A stretch of 34,751 bases of DNA from an uncultured Clostridium sp. (GCA_948465565.1 CAOJXR010000010.1:1-34751), one strand, 5' to 3'; counted from the first letter of the stretch, positions 15,414 through 23,555 are shown. A program made the numbers and translations. Notes: a model not told the origin generated them from the sequence alone.

Positions 15414-16591
15414 TTAAGCTACTTTATTAGCCTGATATTTATTGTTTGTCTTTAATAAATAATAAATCACACGTACTAATTTTTTTGCAACATGACCTAA
15501 AGTAACTCTATAATGCTTTCCTTCAGATAATTTTTTATCTTTGAAATTATTAAAGGTTGCATCATTCATACAAACCATTCTAGCAGCATTTATTAAAGCA
15601 AAACGTAAATATTTAGAACCACGTTTTACCATTACAGAATGAGTAGAAAAGAATTTACCAGATTGATATATTGAAGGATCTAATCCTGCAAAAGCTAATA
15701 ATTTGGCAGGAGAATCAAATCTTGATATATCTCCAATTTCAGCAATAATAGTACCAGCTAATTTAAAAGAAATACCAGGAATTGATAAGATAGGGGTATC
15801 CATTTCTAATAAACTTTCTTTAATTCTTTTATCAAGCTCATCTATTTGATTTTGCAAGAATTGAATAATACTAATAGTTTGTTTCAATTCAAATGAAATA
15901 GAGTCACTATTCAATCCTATAGATTTTCTTGCAAGTTCTCTAATTTCAATGGCTTTATCCCTACCAAAATGCTTGTAAGAACTATCAGATAAAAGATGAG
16001 TTAAGTGTGTAAGATTACATTCAGCTATCTTTTTAGCATTAGGTAATTCATAAAGTAAAGCTAAACTAGATTTTTGAGCAACAGATGAAACGATTTTGGA
16101 AACTCTGGAAATACAATATCAACTAGTCTTACAAGAGAAGTTTTGAATTTTGAGTTTTCTTTTACTAAACGAAATCTATGTCTAGTTAGTGACTTTAGTT
16201 CAGTAATGTGATATGATACTGGTATGTAGGGTTTTAAGTTATCTGAAATAAGCATTGTAGCAATAATGTGAGCATCTAACTTATCTGTTTTAGTCTTTCT
16301 AAGGCTTTGACCTTTTACGTAAAGATTAGTTTGTAATGGATTAATAAGATATGTATTAAAACCATTTTTGTTCAGAAAGTTTAGAATATTATCACTATAA
16401 TGACCAGTAGCTTCAAGCCCTACTTTAATATTGTCTAGTGAATCAGAAAAGCTGATTAAAGAATTGTAGAGAGTTTCAAAACCATCTGAATTGTTTGTTA
16501 TCGTTAGTTTTTCAATTAATATTTCGCCATCAGAATTCATAGCAAAACAATCATGTTTATCTTTTGCAACATCGATTCCAACATAAATCAT
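15414..16591 (-). pseudogene. IS110-family transposase, one frameshift
   Basis: The N-terminal RuvC-like DEDD domain is intact: D7 (VGIDVAKDKH), E60 (VGLEATGHYS), D102 and D105 (KTDKLDAHI). The C-terminal domain has the helix-hairpin-helix PGISFKLAGTIIAEIG and the catalytic serine in YQSGKFFS. The original frame stops at 16061 after FPEFPKSFHL. The true continuation (KIVSSVAQKSSLALLYELP) is open in the -1 frame from about 16100 to 15414. The join is around 16090-16105, at a run of four A's. The reconstructed protein is about 390 residues, normal for the family. One missing base (mutation or sequencing error) explains it; programmed shifting is not a known feature of this family. Confidence 0.88.
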
Positions 16592-16619
16592 AGAAACTAC
16601 TCCTTTACAAAATATTTTT

Positions 16620-16792
16620 TAGACAATGTGATCCACGAAATGCTTGTCGAAAGTAAACTCGTTCAATATTAAACGTCAAGCGTTATCTAACTAATTAACA
16701 ATTAAACAAACATCTGTGGTAAGAGTCTATTAATGAAATCGTCAAAGCGATAGTAAGTTGCACTAATCCACAGTGTCTACGTAGATATTATA
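16620..16792 (-). ncRNA. Candidate IS110 bridge RNA
   Basis: The non-coding region just upstream of the transposase, on the same strand, starts after TATAAT (16792-16787). It holds two long stem-loops in order. CTGTGG/CCACAG (16773-16768 with 16719-16714) encloses a 48-base loop. GCTTG/CAAGC (16681-16677 with 16646-16642) encloses a 30-base loop. Position, length (about 150-170 bases) and the two-loop order fit the target-binding and donor-binding loops of IS110 bridge RNAs. Guide pairing could not be checked because the element ends are not fixed. Confidence 0.5.
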
Positions 16793-16816
16793 CAATGGAT
16801 TCAAGAATAAAAAAAT

Positions 16817-16843
16817 GTATAATGGACTACATGTTCATTATAC
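16817..16843. repeat. Inverted repeat near the IS110 left end
   Basis: GTATAATG (16817-16824) and CATTATAC (16836-16843), a perfect 8-bp dyad that carries -10-like sequences on both strands. It may lie just outside the element. Confidence 0.4.
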
Positions 16844-16858
16844 GAGTAAGTTGTCGCT

Positions 16859-16891
16859 GAGATATTAGGAATTAGAAAATCTAATATCTCT
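16859..16891 (+). terminator. Hairpin with T-rich tail upstream of the sigma gene
   Basis: GAGATATTAG and CTAATATCTC form a 10-bp stem with a 13-base loop, followed by TATATTTTTAAATTTTTTTT. It insulates the sigma operon from the IS side. Confidence 0.6.
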
Positions 16892-16993
16892 ATATTTTTA
16901 AATTTTTTTTAGAAAAGTTGTAACCTTTTTTGAAAAAATGTTACTATGTATATGAAAGTTAGCTAACAAAATAAAAGGAGATTTAGGTCTAAA

Positions 16994-17545
16994 TTGAAAA
17001 ATGAAATTTTAAATGATTATCTAATAAATAGAAAACTGGATATAGACAGAATACTAGATGATTTTTATAACTATGTTTATATAATAGTAAAAAATGGAAT
17101 CAGTGTATCTATAACAGATGAAGATATAGAAGAAATAATATCAGATGTATTTGTGGCTATATGGAAAAATAGCAGTAATTTATTAAAAACAATAGAAATA
17201 AAACCATATCTAGCAGGAATAGCTAAAAATGTTATAAAGAATAAGTATAGAAATACAGAATTAAATTTTTCTATATCAGATTATGGAGAAAATTTAGTTG
17301 ATAATTGCAATATTGAAAAAATTGTAGAAGAAAATGAACAGAATAAAGTAGTATTAGATACTTTAAATACAGTAAAACAAGAAGAATATAAAATATTTAT
17401 AATGTTTTATTATGAATCAAAATCAGTAAAAGAAATAGCAAAAATATTAAATTTATCTACAAGCAATGTTAAAACTATACTTCATAGAGTTAGGAAAGTC
17501 ATTAAAAGAAATTTAGAAGATGGAGGTTATAGCTATGGAAAATAA
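16994..17545 (+). CDS. ECF-type RNA polymerase sigma factor
   Basis: A 183-residue sigma-70 family protein. Region 2 is in the N-terminal half (EEIISDVFVAIWKN, then EIKPYLAGIAKNVIKNKYR). Region 4 is at the C-terminus with a clear helix-turn-helix (SVKEIAKILNLSTSNVKTIL, then HRVRKVIKR). The start is a TTG at 16994 with AAAGGAG 13 bases upstream; no better ATG keeps region 2 intact. Its stop overlaps the start of the anti-sigma-like gene by 11 bases, so the two are translationally coupled. Codons end in T/A, unlike core plus-strand genes. Such pairs usually answer an envelope signal; the regulon is unknown. Confidence 0.88.
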   Translation: MKNEILNDYLINRKLDIDRILDDFYNYVYIIVKNGISVSITDEDIEEIISDVFVAIWKNSSNLLKTIEIKPYLAGIAKNVIKNKYRNTELNFSISDYGENLVDNCNIEKIVEENEQNKVVLDTLNTVKQEEYKIFIMFYYESKSVKEIAKILNLSTSNVKTILHRVRKVIKRNLEDGGYSYGK

Positions 17546-18293
17546 TGATTTAAAAGAGAAAATACGAAAAAATGTGAAAGAAAGAATAGCTGTATCAAAC
17601 ATCAGAGAGGAGTTTGATATGAAAATAACGAATAAAAGAAAAATTATTTATGGTACATTATCAGTATGTGCAATGTGTGTATTATGTTTAGGAATTGTAC
17701 TAAATACAGAAAAAGAAAATAATAAGTTGCTATCAAATATTTCAAATGAAAGTGTACAAACAAAATCTGGAATAGATGACTTAAAAACGGATAAAGATAA
17801 GCAGGAATCTGATTTTAATAATAATGAACAAATTACAAATAAAACAGTTGAGGATAAAGATACAGGAGAAAATGAACCTGTAAAGGAATTAACAAATAAT
17901 ACCTATCCAAAAAGTTATGGTGGAAGATATGTAGATAATAATGGAAATAATATTGTATGGATTTGTGAAGATAGTACAACGAATAGAAAAGAAATTTGCA
18001 AATTTTTAGGAATAACAGAAAGTAAAACAACTTTCAAAACAGCAAAATATTCATATAATTATTTAGAAGAACTACAAAATAAAATAAGTCAAAAAATGAT
18101 TAATAAAGAAATTACATTCGTAACAACATCTGCTATTATTGATACAACTAATAATATAAAAGTTACTGTTACTAGCAATAAAGATGAAGATTTAAAAAGA
18201 TTAAAAGAATTAGATACTATAGGTGGGGCTATTGAGATACAATATAATGAAAATGGTATGTCAAAAACTGAGTTGTTAGTAGAAAAGAAATAA
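17535..18293 (+). CDS. Probable anti-sigma factor, single-pass membrane protein
   Basis: A 252-residue protein. A short cytoplasmic N-terminus carries NIREEFDMKI. One membrane helix follows at about 36-55 (YGTLSVCAMCVLCLGIVL). Then comes a polar, Lys/Asn/Asp-rich linker and a globular outer domain from about 120 (SYGGRYVDNNGNNIVWICED) to the end. The gene order (sigma then membrane protein, 11-base overlap) argues for an anti-sigma factor, though the cytoplasmic part has no recognisable zinc anti-sigma motif. ATG 17535 is chosen because GGAGG sits 8 bases upstream; ATG 17520 lies at that SD. A terminator follows. Confidence 0.75.
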   Translation: MENNDLKEKIRKNVKERIAVSNIREEFDMKITNKRKIIYGTLSVCAMCVLCLGIVLNTEKENNKLLSNISNESVQTKSGIDDLKTDKDKQESDFNNNEQITNKTVEDKDTGENEPVKELTNNTYPKSYGGRYVDNNGNNIVWICEDSTTNRKEICKFLGITESKTTFKTAKYSYNYLEELQNKISQKMINKEITFVTTSAIIDTTNNIKVTVTSNKDEDLKRLKELDTIGGAIEIQYNENGMSKTELLVEKK

Positions 18294-18298
18294 ATTAG

Positions 18299-18334
18299 AA
18301 GAAGAATAGAAATAACAAGCTATTCTTCTTTTTA
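18299..18334 (+). terminator. Terminator after the sigma/anti-sigma pair
   Basis: GAAGAATAG (18301-18309) pairs with CTATTCTTC (18320-18328), then TTTTTATG. Confidence 0.8.
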
Positions 18335-18353
18335 TGTTAGGAGGAAAGAATAT

Positions 18354-19349
18354 TTGAAAGAGTTATTTATCAATGAAGTAATTAGTAAAACGAGTTACTT
18401 TTTAGATAATAACCAAAGAATAAAATTAAAAGAAATACTGACAGAAATATGTTTAAATTATCAAATTACAATAATAGAACAAACTAAGAAACAAGAAACA
18501 CAAAGGAATAATGAAGGAATATTAAATAAGTTTATATCTTCTAAAGAAATTGAAGGATGTTCTACTAGAACTTTAAAGTACTATAAAGATAATATATCAA
18601 AAATGTTAGATACAATAAATCTTCCAATAGAAGAAATTACTACTGAAATATTAAGAAATTATTTAGCAAATTATAAAAGTAATTCAAATGCTGGAATGGT
18701 AACAATAGACAATATAAGAAGAACATTATCAAGTTTCTTTGCTTGGTTAGAAAATGAAGATTATATTGTTAAAAGTCCAGTTAGAAGGATTCATAAAGTA
18801 AAGGCAACTAAAAAGGTTAAAGAAACATTTACAGATGAGAACTTAGAAAAGTTAAGAGATACTTGTTTAAATGTAAGAGATTTAGCAATATTAGAACTAT
18901 TAATATCAACTGGTATGAGAGTTGGAGAATTAACTAGATTAAATATAGCTGATATGAACTTTCAAGAAAGAAGTTGTATTGTTTTGGGTAAAGGTAATAG
19001 TGAAAGAGAAGTTTACTTTAGTGCAAAAAGTAAAATGTATATTAAGAAATATTTAGAAACAAAAACAGATAACAATGAAGCTTTATTTGTATCACTTATA
19101 AAACCTTATAACAGATTAGGAATATCAGGAATTGAAATTGCTATAAGAAATTTAGGAAGAGAAGCAAATATAAATAAAGTACATCCACATAAATTTAGAA
19201 GAACAATGGCAACTATGGCTATTGATAAAGGCATGCCAGTTGAACAAGTGCAAAAATTATTAGGACATATAAAAATAGATACTACAATGGAATATGCGAT
19301 GGTTAGCCAAAACAATGTAAAAAATTCACACAGAAAATTTATTACATAA
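18354..19349 (+). CDS. Tyrosine recombinase (XerC/D-like phage-type integrase)
   Basis: A 331-residue recombinase. It has an N-terminal SAM-like core-binding domain (about 55-145) and a catalytic domain with the full set: R189 (STGMRVGEL), K213 (LGKGNSER), H279 and R282 (HPHKFRRT), H305 (LLGHIKIDTT) and nucleophile Y314 (MEYAMV). TTG 18354 follows GGAGG with a 9-base gap. It stands alone between terminators with no excisionase, relaxase or phage genes nearby. It could be an island integrase (the tRNA-Pro gene lies 3.6 kb away) or an inversion or dimer-resolution enzyme. The intact residues suggest activity. Confidence 0.92.
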   Translation: MKELFINEVISKTSYFLDNNQRIKLKEILTEICLNYQITIIEQTKKQETQRNNEGILNKFISSKEIEGCSTRTLKYYKDNISKMLDTINLPIEEITTEILRNYLANYKSNSNAGMVTIDNIRRTLSSFFAWLENEDYIVKSPVRRIHKVKATKKVKETFTDENLEKLRDTCLNVRDLAILELLISTGMRVGELTRLNIADMNFQERSCIVLGKGNSEREVYFSAKSKMYIKKYLETKTDNNEALFVSLIKPYNRLGISGIEIAIRNLGREANINKVHPHKFRRTMATMAIDKGMPVEQVQKLLGHIKIDTTMEYAMVSQNNVKNSHRKFIT

Positions 19350-19480
19350 ATTTATGCAAAAATATTGACAATGATGGCAATTTTATTATAAAATACAAAC
19401 AATAGTTCTATAACAATAAATAAAACATATAAATAATAAATGTAATAATAACTAAAATTTATTGAAAAGGATGTGTTCTT

Positions 19481-20449
19481 ATGGATGAAAAAAAGAATGA
19501 AATTATTTTATTTGAAAATCAAGGAGTAAAATTAGAAGTTAATTTAAAAGATGAAACAGTATGGCTAAATACAGAGCAATTAGCACAATTATTTGATAGA
19601 GATTATAAAACTATTAGAAAACATATTAATAATGCTTTAAATGAAGAATTAAAAGATGAAGTGGTTGTCGCAAAATTTGAGAATACCACTGAACATGGTG
19701 CAATAGAAGGAAAAACACAAACACATTTAGTAGATTATTATAATTTAGATATGATTATCAGTATAGGTTATCGTGTAAAAAGTAATAAAGGTATTATTTT
19801 CAGGAAATGGGCAAATAAAATATTAAAAGATTATATGTTAAAAGGGTATGCTGTAAATCAAAGAAGATTAGAATATTTAGAAAAAACAATAAAACTAATT
19901 GATATAGCAAATAGAATAGATGAAAGACTAGAAGGAAATGATGCAAAGGAAATTTTAAAAGTAATTGGAGATTATTCAAAAGCACTTGATTTATTAGATG
20001 ACTATGACCATAGAACACTAAAGAAAATAGATGGAAATATTGATGAAAGAAAGATTGAATACAAAGAATGTATAGAAATAATAAATAGGTTAAGATTTAA
20101 TGAAGAAAGTTCACTATTTGCAGTAGAAAGAGATAAAGGACTAGAATCAATTATAGGTAATATTTATCAAAGTTTTGGTGGACAAGATATTTATAAAAGT
20201 ATTGAAGAAAAAGGAGCAAATTTCTTATATTTAATAGTAAAAAATCATGTATTTGCAGATGGAAATAAAAGAATTGCAGCAACCTTATTTATATATTTTT
20301 TAAATTTTTATGGTATTTTGTATAAAGATGGAAGGCAAGCAATTGATAACAATACATTGACCGCTTTGACTTTATTAATAGCAGAATCAAATCCAAAAGA
20401 AAAAGATGTGATTATAGATTTAGTAATGAATTTTTTGAATAATGATTAA
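19481..20449 (+). CDS. RhuM-Fic/Doc fusion protein
   Basis: A 322-residue protein. The N-terminal part (about 1-125) matches the RhuM virulence-type domain (VWLNTEQLAQLFDRDYKTI, RKHINNALN, YNLDMIISIGYRVKS, FRKWANKILKDYMLKGY), which resembles Bro/KilA-like DNA-binding regions. The C-terminal half is a Fic/Doc domain with an intact HVFADGNKRIAAT motif (H256), which transfers nucleotidyl or phosphoryl groups to target hydroxyls. No inhibitory S/TxxxEG motif or separate antitoxin is evident. ATG 19481 follows AAAGGATG. The fusion is known in accessory DNA as an orphan gene; the target is unknown. It has T-ending codons like the rest of the island. Confidence 0.88.
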   Translation: MDEKKNEIILFENQGVKLEVNLKDETVWLNTEQLAQLFDRDYKTIRKHINNALNEELKDEVVVAKFENTTEHGAIEGKTQTHLVDYYNLDMIISIGYRVKSNKGIIFRKWANKILKDYMLKGYAVNQRRLEYLEKTIKLIDIANRIDERLEGNDAKEILKVIGDYSKALDLLDDYDHRTLKKIDGNIDERKIEYKECIEIINRLRFNEESSLFAVERDKGLESIIGNIYQSFGGQDIYKSIEEKGANFLYLIVKNHVFADGNKRIAATLFIYFLNFYGILYKDGRQAIDNNTLTALTLLIAESNPKEKDVIIDLVMNFLNND

Positions 20450-20493
20450 GATTACATCTGCTCGACAACTTTACAATTTTTTAAAATAATTAC

Positions 20494-20524
20494 TTGACTA
20501 TGCCATTACAGGTTAGCTTACAAT
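20494..20524 (+). promoter_or_regulatory. MerR-type promoter with 19-base spacer
   Basis: TTGACT (20494-20499) and TACAAT (20519-20524) are 19 bases apart, the over-long spacer typical of MerR-activated promoters. The spacer contains an imperfect dyad (CTATGCC...AGGTTAG). It directly precedes the merR-type gene, so autoregulation is likely. Confidence 0.55.
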
Positions 20525-20543
20525 TATAACAGAGGTGGTTATA

Positions 20544-21416
20544 ATGTTAATAAATGAAGTTGCAAAATTGTGTAATTTAACTAAAAAAGCAGTTGAATAT
20601 TATACAGAACAAGAACTAATATGTCCTAATATCCTAGAAAATGGATATAGAGATTTTTCAAAGAAAGATATAGAAATTTTAAAGCAAATTGCTTTATATA
20701 GAAGATTAGGATTAAGTATATCTGAAATTAAAAGTATTCTTGCTAATCCAGATGAATTAAAAAGTGTTTTATATAAGAAAACTCTTGAATTAGAGCAAGA
20801 AAAAGCAAAACAGGATATTTTACAAAAGTTATGCAATGGAGAAAGTTTAGAAAAATTAGAACAAGAAATAAATAATATAAATTCTAAAACAATTATCATT
20901 AAAAAGTTGATGGATTTATTTCCTAGTTATTATGGAAAATTTATAAGTTTGAATTTTTCTAGGTATCTTACAGGAAGAATTGAAACAAAGGAACAAATGG
21001 AAGCATTTAAAGAAATTATTGATTTTTTTGATAATGTACCTAATATTAAAATACCAAAAGACTTACAAAAATATTTAGATGAGTATTTAGAAGAATATTC
21101 AAGTGAAAAAGGTCAAAAAATAATAAATACTATTATTCAAGCAAAGGATAAAAATATAAGAAATATAGATGAGTTTGTAAGAAAAAATAAGGAATCACTA
21201 GACAAATATAATGAATATAAGAAAACAGAAGAATTTAAAAATTCACCTGCTAATAGACTAATGGAACTAATGAAACAAGTTTGTGCTACAAATGGATATT
21301 ATGAAAAGTTTATACCTGCAATGAGAAAGTTAAGTCCATTATATAATGAATATTATGAGGAAATGTTAAAAGCAAATGAACAATTTATTAAAAATTATCC
21401 TGAATATACAGAATAA
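20544..21416 (+). CDS. MerR family transcriptional regulator
   Basis: A 290-residue regulator. The N-terminal winged helix (INEVAKLCNLTKKAVEYYTE, GYRDFSKKDIEILKQI, LGLSISEIKSIL) is standard MerR. A coiled coil (about 70-110) follows, then a long helical effector domain with no metal-binding cysteine cluster. The family of that domain is not recognised; it recalls multidrug or stress regulators. ATG 20544 is 6 bases after GAGGTGG; GTG 20535 is within that SD. DUF3781 and GyrI-like genes follow on the same strand, and a small-molecule response is a reasonable inference. Confidence 0.85.
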   Translation: MLINEVAKLCNLTKKAVEYYTEQELICPNILENGYRDFSKKDIEILKQIALYRRLGLSISEIKSILANPDELKSVLYKKTLELEQEKAKQDILQKLCNGESLEKLEQEINNINSKTIIIKKLMDLFPSYYGKFISLNFSRYLTGRIETKEQMEAFKEIIDFFDNVPNIKIPKDLQKYLDEYLEEYSSEKGQKIINTIIQAKDKNIRNIDEFVRKNKESLDKYNEYKKTEEFKNSPANRLMELMKQVCATNGYYEKFIPAMRKLSPLYNEYYEEMLKANEQFIKNYPEYTE

Positions 21417-21455
21417 TATCTATTAAACAAATTACAATTTAGGAGTTGATAGTAT

Positions 21456-21704
21456 ATGAATAAAGAAGTATTGTTATCAAATATAGATAAAGTCCATACT
21501 ACTGAAATGGGTATTGATAGAATTAAGAAAAATCTTAAATTAGATATAAATGATGTGGTTGAATATTGTAAAAAGAAAGTTTTAGACAAGAATAGTAATA
21601 TATATAAACAAGGTAAGAATTGGTATTGCGAAATTGATAATATAAAGATAACTATTAACTCATATAGTTATACAATTATTACAGCACACAAATTAAAAAG
21701 GTAA
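21456..21704 (+). CDS. DUF3781 family protein
   Basis: An 82-residue soluble protein. DKVHTTEMGIDRIKKNL, then VVEYCKKKV, GKNWYCEIDNIKITIN and YTIITAHKLK match the pattern of DUF3781, a small family with no settled function. ATG 21456 follows TAGGAG. It starts 39 bases after the MerR gene and ends 6 bases before the GyrI-like gene, so the three are probably co-transcribed. Confidence 0.8.
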   Translation: MNKEVLLSNIDKVHTTEMGIDRIKKNLKLDINDVVEYCKKKVLDKNSNIYKQGKNWYCEIDNIKITINSYSYTIITAHKLKR

Positions 21705-21710
21705 AAATAG

Positions 21711-22175
21711 ATGGATTATCAAATAATGGAATTAGAAGAATTTAGTGTAATAGGGATAAGGTATGAATTATCAAAATCATTAAGTAATAATGTGAAATTA
21801 GCACAAAATTATTGGAAAATATTTAATAGTAAATTAAGAAATAATAAGTTATATTTAGGAAGTAACTGGTGTAAATATGCTTTTATTGAAAAAATAGAAA
21901 ATAGGATATTTTACTATATATCTATTCCTGAAAAAGATTTTGTACCAAATGATTTTGCAGAAAAGACAATTTTGAAAAGTGAATATTTAAAGGTAGAACA
22001 TATTGGTAATATGAATAAACTAAAAGATACTATCAATTATGTTTATAAAGAAATAATACCTAAAAATAATATTTTAGTAGAGAACAGACAATTTGTTTAT
22101 TTTGAAAAATATGATTATAAATTTCATTGGAATAGAGATGATTCTGTTATTGAAATCTATATTCCGATTAAATAA
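21711..22175 (+). CDS. GyrI-like / effector-binding domain protein
   Basis: A 154-residue single-domain protein of the GyrI-like small-molecule-binding fold. Visible features are VIGIRYELSK near the N-terminus, WKIFNSKLRNN, FYYISIPEKDF, a YLKVEHIGNMNKL strand and a final DSVIEIYIPI. The domain usually binds drugs or other hydrophobic ligands and is often next to MerR or AraC regulators; here it follows one. ATG 21711 lies 6 bases after the DUF3781 stop and has a weak SD (AAAAGG), which suggests coupling. A terminator follows. Confidence 0.8.
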   Translation: MDYQIMELEEFSVIGIRYELSKSLSNNVKLAQNYWKIFNSKLRNNKLYLGSNWCKYAFIEKIENRIFYYISIPEKDFVPNDFAEKTILKSEYLKVEHIGNMNKLKDTINYVYKEIIPKNNILVENRQFVYFEKYDYKFHWNRDDSVIEIYIPIK

Positions 22176-22189
22176 CAAATTACAATTTG

Positions 22190-22222
22190 TAGATTAGTTT
22201 TAAACTAATCTATATTTTTTTA
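22190..22222 (+). terminator. Terminator after the GyrI-like gene
   Basis: AGATTAGTTT and AAACTAATCT form a stem, followed by ATATTTTTTT. Confidence 0.8.
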
Positions 22223-22225
22223 AAA

Positions 22226-22564
22226 AGAATTTTTGTAACAACAACTAATGAATTTATTTCAAATAGTATGAAAGAATATAATAATTACCATGTAGATAAT
22301 TGGAGAGCTGAAGAAAGATATTTTACTTCATATAATGCTTTAAAAGAAAATAGGAATAATTTTTCTATCAAGTTAACAAAAGATATTTTATCAGGTAAAT
22401 ATGGCTTTATGTGCCAATATGACAGAAAAACAAATGCAGATACAGTTTGGTCTGTAATATATGATATTAAAAATAAGAAAATTTATAGAGTTGAAGGAAA
22501 TCCAAGTCGAAAACAATTTAAGGAAGATACAAGATTAAAATTTATTCAAAATTATATTCTATAA
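22226..22564 (+). pseudogene. C-terminal remnant of a linear amide C-N hydrolase (choloylglycine/penicillin acylase type)
   Basis: An open frame starting right after a terminator, without its N-terminus. RIFVTTTNEFISNSMKEY and DTVWSVIYDIKNKKIYRVEG, then GNPSRKQF, match the end of AAT/linear amide hydrolase proteins. The catalytic N-terminal Cys is in the missing part. ATG 22268 could start a 98-residue product, but no SD precedes it and the family match extends upstream of it. It is an inactive fragment left by recombination. Confidence 0.65.
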
Positions 22565-22623
22565 TTAAAATTTATGGTAAAATGCCAATATACAAATAGT
22601 AATATAAAGGAGATTAGGTAATT

Positions 22624-22827
22624 ATGGAAAAATGGAAATGTCCTAAATGTGAAAATGAAGAATATGAAAAGGATCAATTTCAAGCAACAGGAGGAGATTT
22701 CGCAAAAATATTTGATGTACAAAACAAGAAATTTATTACGATAAGTTGTAGTAAATGTGGTTATACAGAATTATATAAAACAGGAACATCAGCAGGAATG
22801 AATATATTTGACTTTTTAATGAATTAA
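22624..22827 (+). CDS. Small zinc-ribbon protein
   Basis: A 67-residue protein with two CxxC knuckles (WKCPKCEN and ISCSKCGYTELY), predicted to bind one zinc. It belongs to a widespread group of zinc-ribbon 'nucleic-acid-binding' domain proteins of uncertain function, which usually end in a GFDFxx-like motif (here NIFDFLMN). ATG 22624 follows AAAGGAG. It has no clear partner, and 96 bases separate it from the XRE regulator start codon region. Confidence 0.8.
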   Translation: MEKWKCPKCENEEYEKDQFQATGGDFAKIFDVQNKKFITISCSKCGYTELYKTGTSAGMNIFDFLMN

Positions 22828-22877
22828 ATAAAATTACAATTTTATAATTGCAAATCCTGAATGTTAATAAGCATTGC

Positions 22878-22906
22878 TTGTAGCAACGAACTACTCTTTA
22901 TATAAT
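22878..22906 (+). promoter_or_regulatory. Promoter of the XRE membrane regulator
   Basis: TTGTAG (22878-22883), 17-base spacer, perfect TATAAT (22901-22906). Confidence 0.6.
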
Positions 22907-22933
22907 AGTTAGTAAAGAAAGGAGTTGTACAAA

Positions 22934-23443
22934 ATGTTAAAAGAAAACATTAAATCAATAAGAAAGTCAAGAGGACTTTCACAAGAAGAACTTGCTATAA
23001 AATTAAATGTAGTAAGACAAACAATTTCTAAATGGGAACAAGGATTATCAGTTCCTGATTCAGAAATGTTAATCTCAATATCAGAGGTTCTTGAAACACC
23101 AGTAAGCACTCTGCTTGGAGAAAATATTTCAGAGTCTAAAGTAGATGATTTGAAAGCAATTTCTGAAAAATTAGAAATAATAAATTTACAATTATCAAAA
23201 AGAAAAGAAAGCATACGAAAATTTTGGCATTGGACATTTATATCAATATGTCTAATTACAATAATTATTTTTATAGGTATATCAGCAATAGGCAATATCT
23301 ATATGGAATGGGATTATAATAAAACTGAATATGCAGTTTTAGGAGTGGCTATCCATTCGTTTGGGTGGATATTTGTTAGGATAGCGCCAATTATCCTTAT
23401 TGCATCAATCATTGGAATTGTATTGACTCGAAAGAAAGTTTAA
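22934..23443 (+). CDS. XRE-family regulator with C-terminal membrane helices
   Basis: A 169-residue protein. An N-terminal helix-turn-helix (KSRGLSQEELAIKLNVVRQT, then ISKWEQGLSVPDSEML) is followed by a short coiled linker and two membrane helices (about 98-120 and 140-163). Such membrane-tethered XRE proteins occur widely in Firmicutes and may sense envelope or ion stress. ATG 22934 is 10 bases after AAAGGAG; the in-frame TTG at 22925 is too close. No target gene is adjacent: the next 575 bases hold only remnants. Confidence 0.85.
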   Translation: MLKENIKSIRKSRGLSQEELAIKLNVVRQTISKWEQGLSVPDSEMLISISEVLETPVSTLLGENISESKVDDLKAISEKLEIINLQLSKRKESIRKFWHWTFISICLITIIIFIGISAIGNIYMEWDYNKTEYAVLGVAIHSFGWIFVRIAPIILIASIIGIVLTRKKV

Positions 23444-23453
23444 AATTGGACAA

Positions 23454-23555
23454 ATGCTTGTTAAATTGCAAAAAGAATATGACTTTAATACTTTAGACAG
23501 TATGCTGGTTTTAAAGGATATTTTATATCACGAGTGGAAGGATAAAAAACAATGA
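23454..23555 (+). other. Short open frame, probably a gene remnant
   Basis: 33 codons from ATG 23454 (MLVKLQKEYDFNTLDSMLVL, then KDILYHEWKDKKQ). There is no SD. The composition looks like real protein, but I do not recognise it. It is most likely the surviving end of a lost gene. Confidence 0.3.

Larger units (their letters stand above)
15300..16800 (-). mobile_element. IS110-family insertion sequence (ends approximate)
   Basis: The element contains a DEDD/serine transposase gene and a long non-coding left end with bridge-RNA-like stem-loops. IS110 elements lack clear terminal inverted repeats, so the ends given are rough: the left end is probably just beyond the TATAAT at 16787-16792, and the right end lies between 15256 and 15413. 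Confidence 0.7.

Noticed and set aside
21424..22842. Repeated ACAAATTACAATTT-like motif at gene junctions in the island
   Set aside because: Three similar 10-14-base AT-only matches are expected by chance at this base composition, and the flanks do not match.
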